From JACRAV01 sp964571235 (GTDB lineage Bacteria > Zixibacteria > MSB-5A5 > GN15 > FEB-12), in assembly GCA_964571235.1 (NCBI GenBank), contig CAZNAI010000005.1, positions 119,072 to 183,071 on the forward strand: a DNA stretch of 64,000 nucleotides, read 5' to 3'. Shown piece after piece: positions 36,588-44,788 of the stretch. The notes below the pieces were generated by a model. The model saw nothing but the letters and a program-made list of their open reading frames with translations. It had not been told where the DNA came from and made no database searches. Position 1 is the first letter of the stretch, and each line of letters opens with the position of its first letter. A program made the translations under genes and the position numbers.

Positions 36588-36867
36588 AAAGACTGGAACC
36601 CGGTCTTCGCCGGGGTGACAATAAAGGCAAGCGGAAAAGAGAAACGCCCTTCGACTCCGCTCAGGGCGACGTTCCGATCAACTCAGCGATGGTTAATAGT
36701 GGCAGAGTGGCTCAGTAGCTATGGAATTTTCAGGTGCTGAGAGTAGTCACGTATTCATAGCATATCTTCGATGAGCGCGTTAGCGTCGGGCTAAGCGGAG
36801 TCGAAGCCCGTAACCACCAAGACTATCATCTTGACCTTTGCTCCGACATGTTGCACGTTTGTACGCT
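36588..36867. other. Repeat-rich gap before the glucokinase gene
   Basis: No gene is seen. The gap holds CCCGGTCTTCGCCGGG (about 36600-36615), a CGCCCTTCGACTCCGCTCAGGGCG palindrome (36645-36668) and the reverse-type CGGGCTAAGCGGAGTCGAAGCCCG (36787-36810), members of the CTTCGACTCCGCTCAG repeat family. Confidence 0.6.
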
Positions 36868-37629
36868 ATGAACAACCTCACAACCAATCGTGCGCTCGGC
36901 ATTGATATCGGCGGGACCGGTATCAAAGTAGGTCTCGTGGACACTTCAATCGGCAAGCTCGTGTCTGAGATCATCACGAGGCCAACGCAACCGTCGACAC
37001 CGGATAATATCGCCGCCACAATCTCGGGAATAGTACGCGAAGTTGACTGGCGCGGCCCGATCGGGTGCGGGTATCCGGGGGTGGTCATCAATGACGTGGC
37101 GATGACCGCAGTGCATTTGTCCAAAGAGTGGCTCAACCGCAATGTGGCCGAGACCATCGAAGCGCGAACGAATTTGCCGGTGCGCGTGCTAAATGATGCC
37201 GACGCGGCGGGAATCGCCGAGATGCGATTTGGTGCGGGGCGCGAATTTCAAACGCGCGGCTTGGTGCTCGTGCTCACTTTTGGTACTGGCATTGGTTCGG
37301 CGCTATTTGTCAGCGGACGGCTCGTGCCGAATACCGAGTTTGGGCATGTCTATATAGAAAATGTAGAGGCCGAAACACTGGCCGCGGGGAGTCGGCGAAC
37401 TGCTGAGAATCTGTCGTGGGAAACGTGGGGCGGCCGGGTGAACCGTTATTTGGCCGAGATGGAGAAACTGGTCTCCCCCGAGCTCATCATTATCGGCGGT
37501 GGGGTGAGCGAGAACTTTGGCAAATTTGCAGAATATTTGAAAACGCGGGCAATTGTAAAACCGGCGGCGCTTGGCAACGAGGCAGGAATTGTCGGATCGG
37601 CGCTCTTTGCCTTGGAACAGATCAGGTGA
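36868..37629 (+). CDS. ppgK: ROK-family polyphosphate glucokinase
   Basis: A 253-residue sugar kinase. The N-terminal ATP/phosphate loop LGIDIGGTGIKVGLVD, the catalytic-base region LNDADAAGIAEM, TFGTGIGSALFVSGRLVPNTEFGH and IIIGGGVSENFGKF match bacterial polyphosphate glucokinases, which phosphorylate glucose using polyphosphate or ATP. It lacks the zinc-binding CxCGxxGC motif of other ROK proteins, as PpgK does. The ATG at 36868 is chosen from the family start; there is no clear ribosome site, and an alternative TTG lies at 36838. Confidence 0.85.
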   Translation: MNNLTTNRALGIDIGGTGIKVGLVDTSIGKLVSEIITRPTQPSTPDNIAATISGIVREVDWRGPIGCGYPGVVINDVAMTAVHLSKEWLNRNVAETIEARTNLPVRVLNDADAAGIAEMRFGAGREFQTRGLVLVLTFGTGIGSALFVSGRLVPNTEFGHVYIENVEAETLAAGSRRTAENLSWETWGGRVNRYLAEMEKLVSPELIIIGGGVSENFGKFAEYLKTRAIVKPAALGNEAGIVGSALFALEQIR

Positions 37630-37693
37630 CCAGAGCGTTTCGGACAGTATTATTCACTCCGGGAGAAACAAACTTACTTTGAGGCGACCCCAA

Positions 37694-39763
37694 ATGACGA
37701 TTCGACTACTCAGTGCGTTGGCACTAAGCGCTCTTGTGATTTCCGCCGCGTCTTGTTCAAGTGGATCGTCTGGCAAACAGGAAGGGCAAACGGTGGCAAC
37801 GAACATACCAGATTCAACACTCGACGGTCTGATCAACGCGCCGGACTTTCCCTCTGAATTGGAGTGGCTCAATTCCGATCACAAGATTTCGCTCAGGGAA
37901 TTTCGTGGCAAACTGGTCCTGCTTGATTTCTGGACTTTCTGCTGTATCAACTGCATGCATGTTATCCCTGATCTGAAAAAGCTCGAAGCAAAGTATCCGA
38001 ACGAACTGGTGGTGATCGGAGTGCACTCAGCCAAGTTCGCCAATGAAAAAGGGACCGAGGCGATCAGGCAGGCAATTTTGCGCTATGAGATTCACCACCC
38101 GGTAATCAATGACCACGACTTCCAGGTCTGGCAATCGTACGGCGCTCGGGCCTGGCCAACCTTGGTGTTGATCAATCCAAATGGGAAGATAATTGGTGGG
38201 CAATCGGGAGAGGGTGCGTTTGAACTATTCGATCCGATCATCGCCAAGGCAATTCCATATTTCACCGCCAAAGGCCAGCTTAAACCAAGCCCGGTCAGCT
38301 TTGCTCTGGAGTCGCACAAGACACAATCGGGTATTCTGTCATTTCCGGGAAAAGTCTCGGCTGACGCGAAAAAGAAGCGGCTGGTCATTTCCGATTCAAA
38401 CCACAATCGAATTCTGGTCACCGATCTGACCGGAGTGGTGATCGAGACAATCGGATCGGGAGATGTCGGAACAGCCGACGGCTCCTTTGCCACTGCGCAG
38501 TTCAATCATCCGCAAGGGGCGTTTGTGAACCGCGACACGCTGTATATCGCCGACACAGAGAATCATCTGATACGAGTCGCCGACCTGAATGCCAAGACTG
38601 TTACAACAGTTCTCGGCACCGGATCACAAGCGCGCGAGTACAACCAGTCTGGCACGGGACGGTCACTCGCGATTAATTCGCCGTGGGATGTACTGGCTCA
38701 CGATGGCAAGCTGTATATCGCGATGGCCGGGGCGCATCAGATTTGGGTGGCGGATACAAAATCGTGGGATGCAAAACCGTGGGCCGGATCAGCGCGGGAG
38801 GATATTCACGACGGCCCGCTTGCAGAGGCGTCGCTGGCGCAACCAAGCGGACTTTCTACCGACGGCAAGAAGCTATACTGGGCCGACAGCGAAACAAGTT
38901 CGATTCGCCGGGCCAGTTTGTCGGACACGGCGACTGTCGAGACTGTTGTTGGCGCGGGGCTATTTGAATTCGGGAATATCGACGGCGCGACGCAGACCGC
39001 AAGATTTCAGCACCCCTTGGGTGTTTTGTATCACGACGGCAGGTTGTTTGTCGCCGACACATACAATTCAAACATACGGACAATCGATCAGGCAAACCGT
39101 ACCGTCGCAACTCTGACCGGAGCCGGCCAAGGTGGATATGCCGACGGCGACCTCAAGACCGCGCAATTTTTTGAGCCGGGCGCAGTGGCGGTGATCGACA
39201 ACATGTTGTATGTCGCCGATGTGAACAATCACAAGATTCGGACAATCAATCTGGCGACCAACAAAGTGGGCACGCTCGATGTGCGCGAGTCGGCAACCAA
39301 CTCCGTTGCCCGTGTTTCACGTACAATGACGGACGTTAGAGGCCAAATTGACCCACCAAATCCTCCAAAATTCACCGGGCGAATCGTGAAACTCGGAAGA
39401 CAGACGATTGGTTCGGGTCACGGGACTATTGCAGTGATCGCTGAGCCGCCACACGGGTATCACCTGACTGATCAAGCACCTAGCTACTTGAGTTGGTATT
39501 CTGAAAATCGTTCAGCGGTGCAATTCCCGCGGTCGTTTGGTTCGTACGATCCCGGCACAATCAACTTTCCGTTCGACCTGGCAGTGAAGACATCGGCTGG
39601 GCAAAGTTTGGTGACGTTAGACGTAGTTGCGTATTTTTGCGAAAACAAATCGACTGTTTGCATGTTCGACAAGTTCCGCATCGAAGTGCCGATTGAGGTT
39701 GTCGACGGCGGCCCGAATTGGATCAAAGTTTCAACCGAGATTGAGGCGCCGGACGAGCGGTAG
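37694..39763 (+). CDS. Lipoprotein with thioredoxin and NHL-propeller domains (NHLRC2-like)
   Basis: A 689-residue lipoprotein (lipobox ISAASC, Cys21). Residues about 55-200 form a TlpA-like thioredoxin domain with the motif WTFCCINCMHVIPDL (redox pair Cys84/Cys87). Residues about 220-560 hold NHL repeats (for example LVISDSNHNRILV, LYIADTENHLIRV, LFVADTYNSNIRT, LYVADVNNHKIRT). A C-terminal beta domain of about 110 residues (IAVIAEPPHGYHL to IEVPIEV) resembles DsbD N-terminal domains. This is the layout of NHLRC2-type proteins, whose substrate is unknown. The ATG at 37694 is used; upstream codons overlap the kinase gene. Confidence 0.85.
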   Translation: MTIRLLSALALSALVISAASCSSGSSGKQEGQTVATNIPDSTLDGLINAPDFPSELEWLNSDHKISLREFRGKLVLLDFWTFCCINCMHVIPDLKKLEAKYPNELVVIGVHSAKFANEKGTEAIRQAILRYEIHHPVINDHDFQVWQSYGARAWPTLVLINPNGKIIGGQSGEGAFELFDPIIAKAIPYFTAKGQLKPSPVSFALESHKTQSGILSFPGKVSADAKKKRLVISDSNHNRILVTDLTGVVIETIGSGDVGTADGSFATAQFNHPQGAFVNRDTLYIADTENHLIRVADLNAKTVTTVLGTGSQAREYNQSGTGRSLAINSPWDVLAHDGKLYIAMAGAHQIWVADTKSWDAKPWAGSAREDIHDGPLAEASLAQPSGLSTDGKKLYWADSETSSIRRASLSDTATVETVVGAGLFEFGNIDGATQTARFQHPLGVLYHDGRLFVADTYNSNIRTIDQANRTVATLTGAGQGGYADGDLKTAQFFEPGAVAVIDNMLYVADVNNHKIRTINLATNKVGTLDVRESATNSVARVSRTMTDVRGQIDPPNPPKFTGRIVKLGRQTIGSGHGTIAVIAEPPHGYHLTDQAPSYLSWYSENRSAVQFPRSFGSYDPGTINFPFDLAVKTSAGQSLVTLDVVAYFCENKSTVCMFDKFRIEVPIEVVDGGPNWIKVSTEIEAPDER

Positions 39764-39793
39764 ATTACTTCCGCGTCCGACCAATCTTGGTGC

Positions 39794-39811
39794 CCCACCG
39801 CTTGCGGTGGG
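39794..39811. repeat. Hairpin CCCACCGC-TT-GCGGTGGG
   Basis: A perfect 8-bp stem with a two-base loop, 30 bases after the NHLRC2-like stop. There is no T-run. It is the first of four hairpins packed between two convergent genes. Confidence 0.6.
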
Positions 39812-39836
39812 ATCCCATCACACAATCAGAGAAGAT

Positions 39837-39863
39837 GTCGAAACCACAGGGGTTTCGACCTAC
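39837..39863. repeat. GTCGAAACC hairpin repeat (copy 1)
   Basis: GTCGAAACC and GGTTTCGAC flank a short ACAGG-containing loop, ending CTAC. A second copy of the same 27 bases lies 142 bases on at 39979-40005. Confidence 0.75.
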
Positions 39864-39887
39864 AACTGTTTCGTTTCAATAGTCTTC

Positions 39888-39963
39888 GTAGGTCAGGGTC
39901 CTTGCGACCCTAACGTTTTCTTCTTCCAATAAAAAAGTCAGCCTCACAAGGAGGCTGACCTAC
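39888..39963. repeat. GTAGGTC...GACCTAC repeat (copy 2, inverted)
   Basis: Read on the other strand this is the same element as 36511-36587: GTAGGTCAGCCTCCTTGTGAGGCTGAC, then a T-run, GGAAGAA, and the GGGTCGCAAGGACCC stem ending GACCTAC. It differs at a few positions. On this strand orientation its T-run can end transcripts of the leftward oligopeptidase gene. Confidence 0.8.
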
Positions 39964-39978
39964 AAAGAGCGAAGAACT

Positions 39979-40005
39979 GTCGAAACCACAGGGGTTTCGA
40001 CCTAC
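39979..40005. repeat. GTCGAAACC hairpin repeat (copy 2)
   Basis: Identical 27-base copy of the repeat at 39837-39863 in the same orientation, 4 bases from the stop of the oligopeptidase gene. Confidence 0.75.
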
Positions 40006-40008
40006 AAC

Positions 40009-42126
40009 TCAATTCGTCAGACCCAGCCGATCGAGAATAAACGTATAGACAAAGGCCGCGTCTTTGATTGCGCTGTAGCGGCCCGAAGCGCCGCCGTGGC
40101 CCGAGTCCATTCGAGTTTTCAATAGCAGAACATTATTGTCAGTCTTGGTGACGCGCAGTTTGGCGCACAGCTTGGCCGGTTCCCAATAACTGACGCGCGG
40201 GTCATTCAAACCGGCGGTCAACAGAATGTCCGGGTAGTTCTTGGCCGCGATATTATCATACGGTGAGTACGACATCATGTACTTGAAGAAGTCCTCTTTA
40301 TGCGGATTCCCCCACTCTTCGTACTCGGTGACGGTCAGCGGTAGTGTCGAATCGAGCATGGTGTTCATCAGATCAACAAATGGAACATCGGCCACCACCA
40401 CTTTGAACAGATCAGGACGCATATTGAGCACTGCGCCCATCAGAAGACCGCCGGCCGAGCCGCCGTTGATTGCCAGTTTTTCTTTGCTCGTGTACTTCTG
40501 GTCAATCATCGCTTCCGCGCAGGCGATGAAATCGGTGAACGTGTTTTTCTTATTGAAAAACTTGCCGCTTTCGTACCATACGCGCCCCATCTCGCCGCCG
40601 CCGCGAATATGCGCAACTCCATAGACAAATCCGCGATCCAATAGACTGAGGCGTCCGGACGAGAACCAGGGATCCATACTCGCACCATAGGCGCCATACC
40701 CCATCAGAAAACATGGGGCGGAGCCATCCTTGGTAAATCCTTTCTTGTACACAATCGAGATTGGCACTTCGGCGCCGTCGGGAGCTTTGGCAAATATCCG
40801 CTCCGACTGATATTGAGTCGGATCGTATCCACCCAACACTTCGCGCTGTTTCATCAGCTTGCGATCTTTGGTAACCATGTCGTAGTCGTAGATGGCCGAC
40901 GGCGTCACCATCGACTGAAACGAGAAGCGCAGAGTATTAGTAGCGAATTCGGGATTCTCACTGACACCGACAAAGAAGTCGGCCTCGGGGAATGATATCA
41001 GATGCTGGTCGCCGGTGGTAAGATTGCGGACTTGAATTTGTGTTAGCCCTTTAATCCGTTCCGAAATGACCAGAAAGTCTTTGAATACCGAGATGTCATC
41101 CAGCTTATCGGTCTCGGAACCTGGGATGACCTCTTTCCAATTGGCGACATCGGTAGCGGTCACCGGCGTTTCCATCAAGCGGAAATTCTTGGCGCCGTCA
41201 TTTGTTAACACGAAGAATTTATCGCCGTGGTGTTCGACGGTGTATTCGATATCCTGTCGACGCGGCGCGAACATCGTAAATTCGCCATTCGGGTTGTTGG
41301 CGTCGAGGTACCGATACTCGCTGGTGACTGCCGAGCCCAGAGCCATGAAGATGTACGCTTTACTTTTCGACTTGCCGATGCCTACGAAGAACTTTTGATC
41401 GGGTTCTTCATAGACCATAACATCGGTCGAAGGATCGGTACCCAGCGCATGTCGCCAGAGTCGATATGGACGGAGGGTTTCGTCGAGCGTTGTATAAAAA
41501 AGCGTGGCGTTATCGTTTCCCCACTGCAAGTCGTTGGCGGCGGCAGGAATGATATCAGCGTTGATCGTGCCAGTTTCAAGGTTTTTGAAATAGATCGAGT
41601 AGATTTCGTTTCCGGCGGTGTCCCAGGCATAGGCCAGCAGTTGTTGATTGGGAGAAACCATCATGCCGCCGATACTGGAAAAGTTCTTTCCCTCGCCGAG
41701 CTGGTTGCCATCGAGGATAATTTCCTCAGCGGCGTCGAGACTCCCCTTCTTACGGCAATATATTTTGTACTGCTTTCCCTTTTCGTCGCGGGAATAGTAG
41801 TAATATCCATCGCGGAAGACCGGCAGGGACAGATCGGTCTCTTTGATCCGACCGATCATCTCATTATAGATCTTCTCCTGCAGGCCGGTGGTGGTGGCGG
41901 TCATCGAGTCGGTGTAAGCGTTTTCGGCTTTCAGATAGTCGATAACTTCCGCGTTGGTCTTTTCGCGGAGCCAGTAGTAGTTGTCGGTCATCACCGTGCC
42001 GAACAGGGTATCTACTTTCGGCGCTTGCTTGGCAACCGGCGGAATGGGGGCGGCGATAGCGGCCGAAACCCCTATGGCAATCGCCAATAGCACTGTGACA
42101 CATTTCTTCCATGCTGACGCGTTCAT
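40009..42126 (-). CDS. ptrB: Exported oligopeptidase B (S9A prolyl oligopeptidase family)
   Basis: A 705-residue serine peptidase with an N-terminal signal (about 1-27, ending AIAA). A seven-bladed propeller (about 90-420) caps an alpha/beta-hydrolase domain. The nucleophile is Ser557 in NGGSAGGLLMG; the Asp is in GLNDPRVSYWEPAK and the His in DSGHGGASGRY. Upstream blocks HIRGGGEMGRVWYESGKFFNKKN are typical of oligopeptidase B, which cuts peptides after basic residues. Export is unusual for PtrB but seen in some lineages. The ATG at 42126 has AAGAGGA upstream. Confidence 0.93.
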   Translation of the reverse strand: MNASAWKKCVTVLLAIAIGVSAAIAAPIPPVAKQAPKVDTLFGTVMTDNYYWLREKTNAEVIDYLKAENAYTDSMTATTTGLQEKIYNEMIGRIKETDLSLPVFRDGYYYYSRDEKGKQYKIYCRKKGSLDAAEEIILDGNQLGEGKNFSSIGGMMVSPNQQLLAYAWDTAGNEIYSIYFKNLETGTINADIIPAAANDLQWGNDNATLFYTTLDETLRPYRLWRHALGTDPSTDVMVYEEPDQKFFVGIGKSKSKAYIFMALGSAVTSEYRYLDANNPNGEFTMFAPRRQDIEYTVEHHGDKFFVLTNDGAKNFRLMETPVTATDVANWKEVIPGSETDKLDDISVFKDFLVISERIKGLTQIQVRNLTTGDQHLISFPEADFFVGVSENPEFATNTLRFSFQSMVTPSAIYDYDMVTKDRKLMKQREVLGGYDPTQYQSERIFAKAPDGAEVPISIVYKKGFTKDGSAPCFLMGYGAYGASMDPWFSSGRLSLLDRGFVYGVAHIRGGGEMGRVWYESGKFFNKKNTFTDFIACAEAMIDQKYTSKEKLAINGGSAGGLLMGAVLNMRPDLFKVVVADVPFVDLMNTMLDSTLPLTVTEYEEWGNPHKEDFFKYMMSYSPYDNIAAKNYPDILLTAGLNDPRVSYWEPAKLCAKLRVTKTDNNVLLLKTRMDSGHGGASGRYSAIKDAAFVYTFILDRLGLTN

Positions 42127-42156
42127 CTGTACATCCTCTTTTCCTATTAGAACCAA

Positions 42157-42576
42157 CTATTCTCCGATAATCTTGACAAGTGCCCGCTTTTTTCGGCGAC
42201 CGTCGAACTCGCCGTAGAATATCTGCTCCCACGGCCCGAAATCAAGTTTGCCGTCGGTGATCGCCACCACGACCTCGCGTCCCATAATCTGCCGCTTCAT
42301 GTGGGCATCGGCGTTATCCTCGCCGGTGTCGTTGTGGCGGTATTGCGACGTAGGCGCATGCGGTGCCAACTGCTCGAGCCATTTATCGTAATCCTTGTGC
42401 AGGCCGGATTCGTCGTCGTTAATGAAAACCGAGGCGGTGATGTGCATGGCGTTGATCAGCACCAGCCCCTCGCGCACGCCACTTTCGCTGATTGCCGATT
42501 GAACTTCGCGCGTGATATTAACAAAGCCACGCCGCGAGGGAACTTCAAACCAGAGTTCTTTGCGCAGATGCTTCAT
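42157..42576 (-). CDS. yjbQ: YjbQ/UPF0047 family protein
   Basis: A 139-residue UPF0047 protein. The conserved metal-site residues are in LINAMHITASVFINDDESGLHKDYDKWLE and RHNDTGEDNADAHMKRQIMGREVVV, with the terminal GPWEQIFYGEFDGRRKKR. YjbQ proteins have weak thiamine-phosphate synthase activity in vitro; the physiological role is unclear. The start overlaps the thpR stop by 4 bases. Confidence 0.93.
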   Translation of the reverse strand: MKHLRKELWFEVPSRRGFVNITREVQSAISESGVREGLVLINAMHITASVFINDDESGLHKDYDKWLEQLAPHAPTSQYRHNDTGEDNADAHMKRQIMGREVVVAITDGKLDFGPWEQIFYGEFDGRRKKRALVKIIGE

Positions 42577-43130
42577 ACCGTCATTTTCCCGTTGGCGTGA
42601 AGTTCATATTCCTGTTCTATCTCATACGCGGCGCCGTGGCCGGTGAGAAGACTGGAATATAGACAGAACGATCCAACGAGAAAAGAAGGTGTTTTGAAAA
42701 GAGCGTTCCCCGAAAGCCAGCCGGTCAGCCGGTTAATTGGGGTATCGGTGAGGCGGGCTACGGTCACATGGGGGGCGTATTTGCGGGTTTCGCGGGGAAA
42801 ACCGGCTTTGGCGATCGCCGCTTCGACCCGGCTATGCAGGACAGTCAAAGACTCATTTTTTTCAACTCCGGCCCAGAGAGTATGGGGGGACTGCTTGGGT
42901 GGAAAAAAGCCGGTTCCCTTTAGGGTCAATTCGAACGGATCCAGCCGGACATCGCCAAGCGTGTCGCGGATATCAGCAAACGCGCCACCGTCGACCTCGC
43001 CGATGAACCTCAGGTTTAAGTGCATATTGGGGGGTTCCACCCAGCGGGCGCCGGGCAGACCATAACTTAGGAGGGTAAGATCGCTCTTTATGGATTCGGG
43101 AAGGTCGAGGGCGACAAAAAGTCGAAACAC
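42573..43130 (-). CDS. thpR: RNA 2',3'-cyclic phosphodiesterase (2H family)
   Basis: A 185-residue two-histidine phosphoesterase beginning FRLFVALDLPESIK. The second catalytic motif is intact, HVTVARL with His121. The first reads HLNLRFIG (His37), where Thr of the usual HLTLRF is replaced by Asn, which may weaken catalysis. Family members open 2',3'-cyclic phosphate ends of RNA, a tRNA-repair related reaction. It overlaps yjbQ. Confidence 0.88.
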   Translation of the reverse strand: MFRLFVALDLPESIKSDLTLLSYGLPGARWVEPPNMHLNLRFIGEVDGGAFADIRDTLGDVRLDPFELTLKGTGFFPPKQSPHTLWAGVEKNESLTVLHSRVEAAIAKAGFPRETRKYAPHVTVARLTDTPINRLTGWLSGNALFKTPSFLVGSFCLYSSLLTGHGAAYEIEQEYELHANGKMTV

Positions 43131-43176
43131 GGCGAACCTCCGGGTCAGTGCGCATTTTGCCGGCGGCGGGCGGCGA

Positions 43177-43770
43177 CTATTTCAGGACAGCCGCAACTTT
43201 GGAGACAACCTGCGAGTCGAGCGGTTCAACCTCCGGATCGAAACGTGCAACCAACGTACCCTCTTTATCAAGCAAGAACTTTCCAAAATTCCAGGTGATT
43301 TCACCGGGCAGGGGGGATTTTTCAGTCAGCCAGGCAAAGAGCGGGTGGATATCGTCGCCTTTGACACTCACCTTGGCCATCATGGGAAACGTGACAGCGT
43401 ATTTGGTTGAGCAGAATTCTTTTATCTCGGCATTGGTGCCGGGTTCCTGTTTGCCAAAGTTGTTGGCCGGAAAGCCAACCACCACCAGCCCGGAGGATTT
43501 GTATTTCTCGTACAGCGCTTCAAGCCCTTTATACTGAGGCGTATTACCGCATTTGCTGGCGACATTGACGATCAGCACTGCTTTCCCTTTGAAGTCGGCC
43601 AACGTTGAGTCGTGGCCGTCGATCGTTTTGAGCGGCAAATGCAGGTAATCTGTGGTCATACTCTTCCCCTTGGTTAGATCAGGCTTGGCGTTCGGCGAGA
43701 CAGCCGCAAAGAGTAACAGGGCGCAAAAAGAGAGGGCGGCCCATCTGAGAAGTGGTCCTAACTTATTCAA
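43177..43770 (-). CDS. Exported glutathione peroxidase-family thiol peroxidase
   Basis: A 197-residue protein with a signal-like N-terminus (about 1-28) followed by a GPx domain: VLIVNVASKCGNTPQY with peroxidatic Cys74, GFPANNFGKQEPGTNAEI (Gln) and ITWNFGKFLLDKEG (Trp, Asn), completing the catalytic tetrad. Cys rather than selenocysteine is used. Such enzymes usually reduce peroxides with thioredoxin. I chose the TTG at 43770 because AAGGAG lies six bases upstream; an earlier frame start at 44001 would add 77 residues of unrelated sequence. Confidence 0.85.
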   Translation of the reverse strand: MNKLGPLLRWAALSFCALLLFAAVSPNAKPDLTKGKSMTTDYLHLPLKTIDGHDSTLADFKGKAVLIVNVASKCGNTPQYKGLEALYEKYKSSGLVVVGFPANNFGKQEPGTNAEIKEFCSTKYAVTFPMMAKVSVKGDDIHPLFAWLTEKSPLPGEITWNFGKFLLDKEGTLVARFDPEVEPLDSQVVSKVAAVLK

Positions 43771-43949
43771 TGCGGTCTCCTTACCGAGTTTTAGTTTTCT
43801 CTCTCCATTGTAACAGACTACACCCCCGGGGGTTTCACAAGGCGTCAAATTTCCTTGTGTGGACCGGATTGATCCGCTATATTGGCGCTGATTCGATGAC
43901 AGGTCGAATCGTACCTCACTGTTTCTGCGTTTGGATCGGATTACCAAGG

Positions 43950-44549
43950 ATGAAAAAGATTCGCGCACTGTTGGTGGTTGGATATTGCTTATTTTGCGCA
44001 CCGGTATTTGCCGGCATTGCGAGCACTCATTCTATCACGGTGCGGTGGACTGCCCCAGGCGACGACAAAAGCGCTGGACGGGCCTACCGGTATGACCTGC
44101 GATTTTCCACCTCGCCGATAACTGCCTCCAATTGGAATCAGGCCAGTCCGGCCAGTCCTCTTCCGCTTCCTACCCAGCCGGGGAATCTTCAGACCTGCAC
44201 GGTGAACAATCTGGTGCCGAGCACGACGTACTATTTTCGGATGAAAACTGCGGATGAAAAATACAACTGGTCCGGGCTCTCGAATCAATTCAGCCTGGCC
44301 ACCTGTGGCGGCACCTGCACCGGTATCACGGGGAATACCGACTGTTCTCCTGAGTCTCCCTCAGTTGTTGATATTTCCGATCTGGTGACGTTGATCGCCT
44401 ATTTGTACGTGAACGAAGAGCCAATGTGCATGTGTCTGGCTGAGGCAAATGTCGATGGTGACTCGCTGGGTGATGTAGATATCGGCGACATCACCGCGCT
44501 CATTGGATATCTTTACTTGGGACAAATTCAACCAAGCCCCTGCCAATAA
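43950..44549 (+). CDS. Secreted FN3-dockerin protein
   Basis: A 199-residue exported protein: signal peptide (1-22), one fibronectin III domain (about 25-120, HSITVRWTAPGDD to FRMKTADEKYNWSGLSN), and two dockerin-like repeats (VVDISDLVTLIAYLYVN and DVDIGDITALIGYLYLG). The FN3 domain is closely related to those in the neighbouring 775-residue protein and in the large protein at 56474-60223. It probably sits on the cell surface. AAGG is next to the ATG at 43950. It is divergent from the peroxidase gene. Confidence 0.8.
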   Translation: MKKIRALLVVGYCLFCAPVFAGIASTHSITVRWTAPGDDKSAGRAYRYDLRFSTSPITASNWNQASPASPLPLPTQPGNLQTCTVNNLVPSTTYYFRMKTADEKYNWSGLSNQFSLATCGGTCTGITGNTDCSPESPSVVDISDLVTLIAYLYVNEEPMCMCLAEANVDGDSLGDVDIGDITALIGYLYLGQIQPSPCQ

Positions 44550-44788
44550 TTCGCGGAGTCTTCCACTTCAGTCGTATTCGGAACCTGCTGTTGATTCGGA
44601 TTTGAACAATCGATCAACGTCCGAACAGGCAATTTGCCTCATAAATCCATACGATCTTCTCTTTGAATCCCGTTTCTGATTGAAACGTAGGGCGATACGA
44701 GTTTCCCTCCGGTTCGGCCCGCGGTTTGTATTCAATATGGACACAGAAGTACCCGCAAGTAAGGACCTGCAGAAGAGGGAACGACCGT

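Noticed and set aside
39837..40005. CRISPR array
   Set aside because: Only two identical 27-base units separated by another repeat, no regular spacers, and no cas genes in the window.
41227..42090. 287-residue plus-strand frame inside the oligopeptidase gene
   Set aside because: Antisense to a certain PtrB coding region; no ribosome site or family match.
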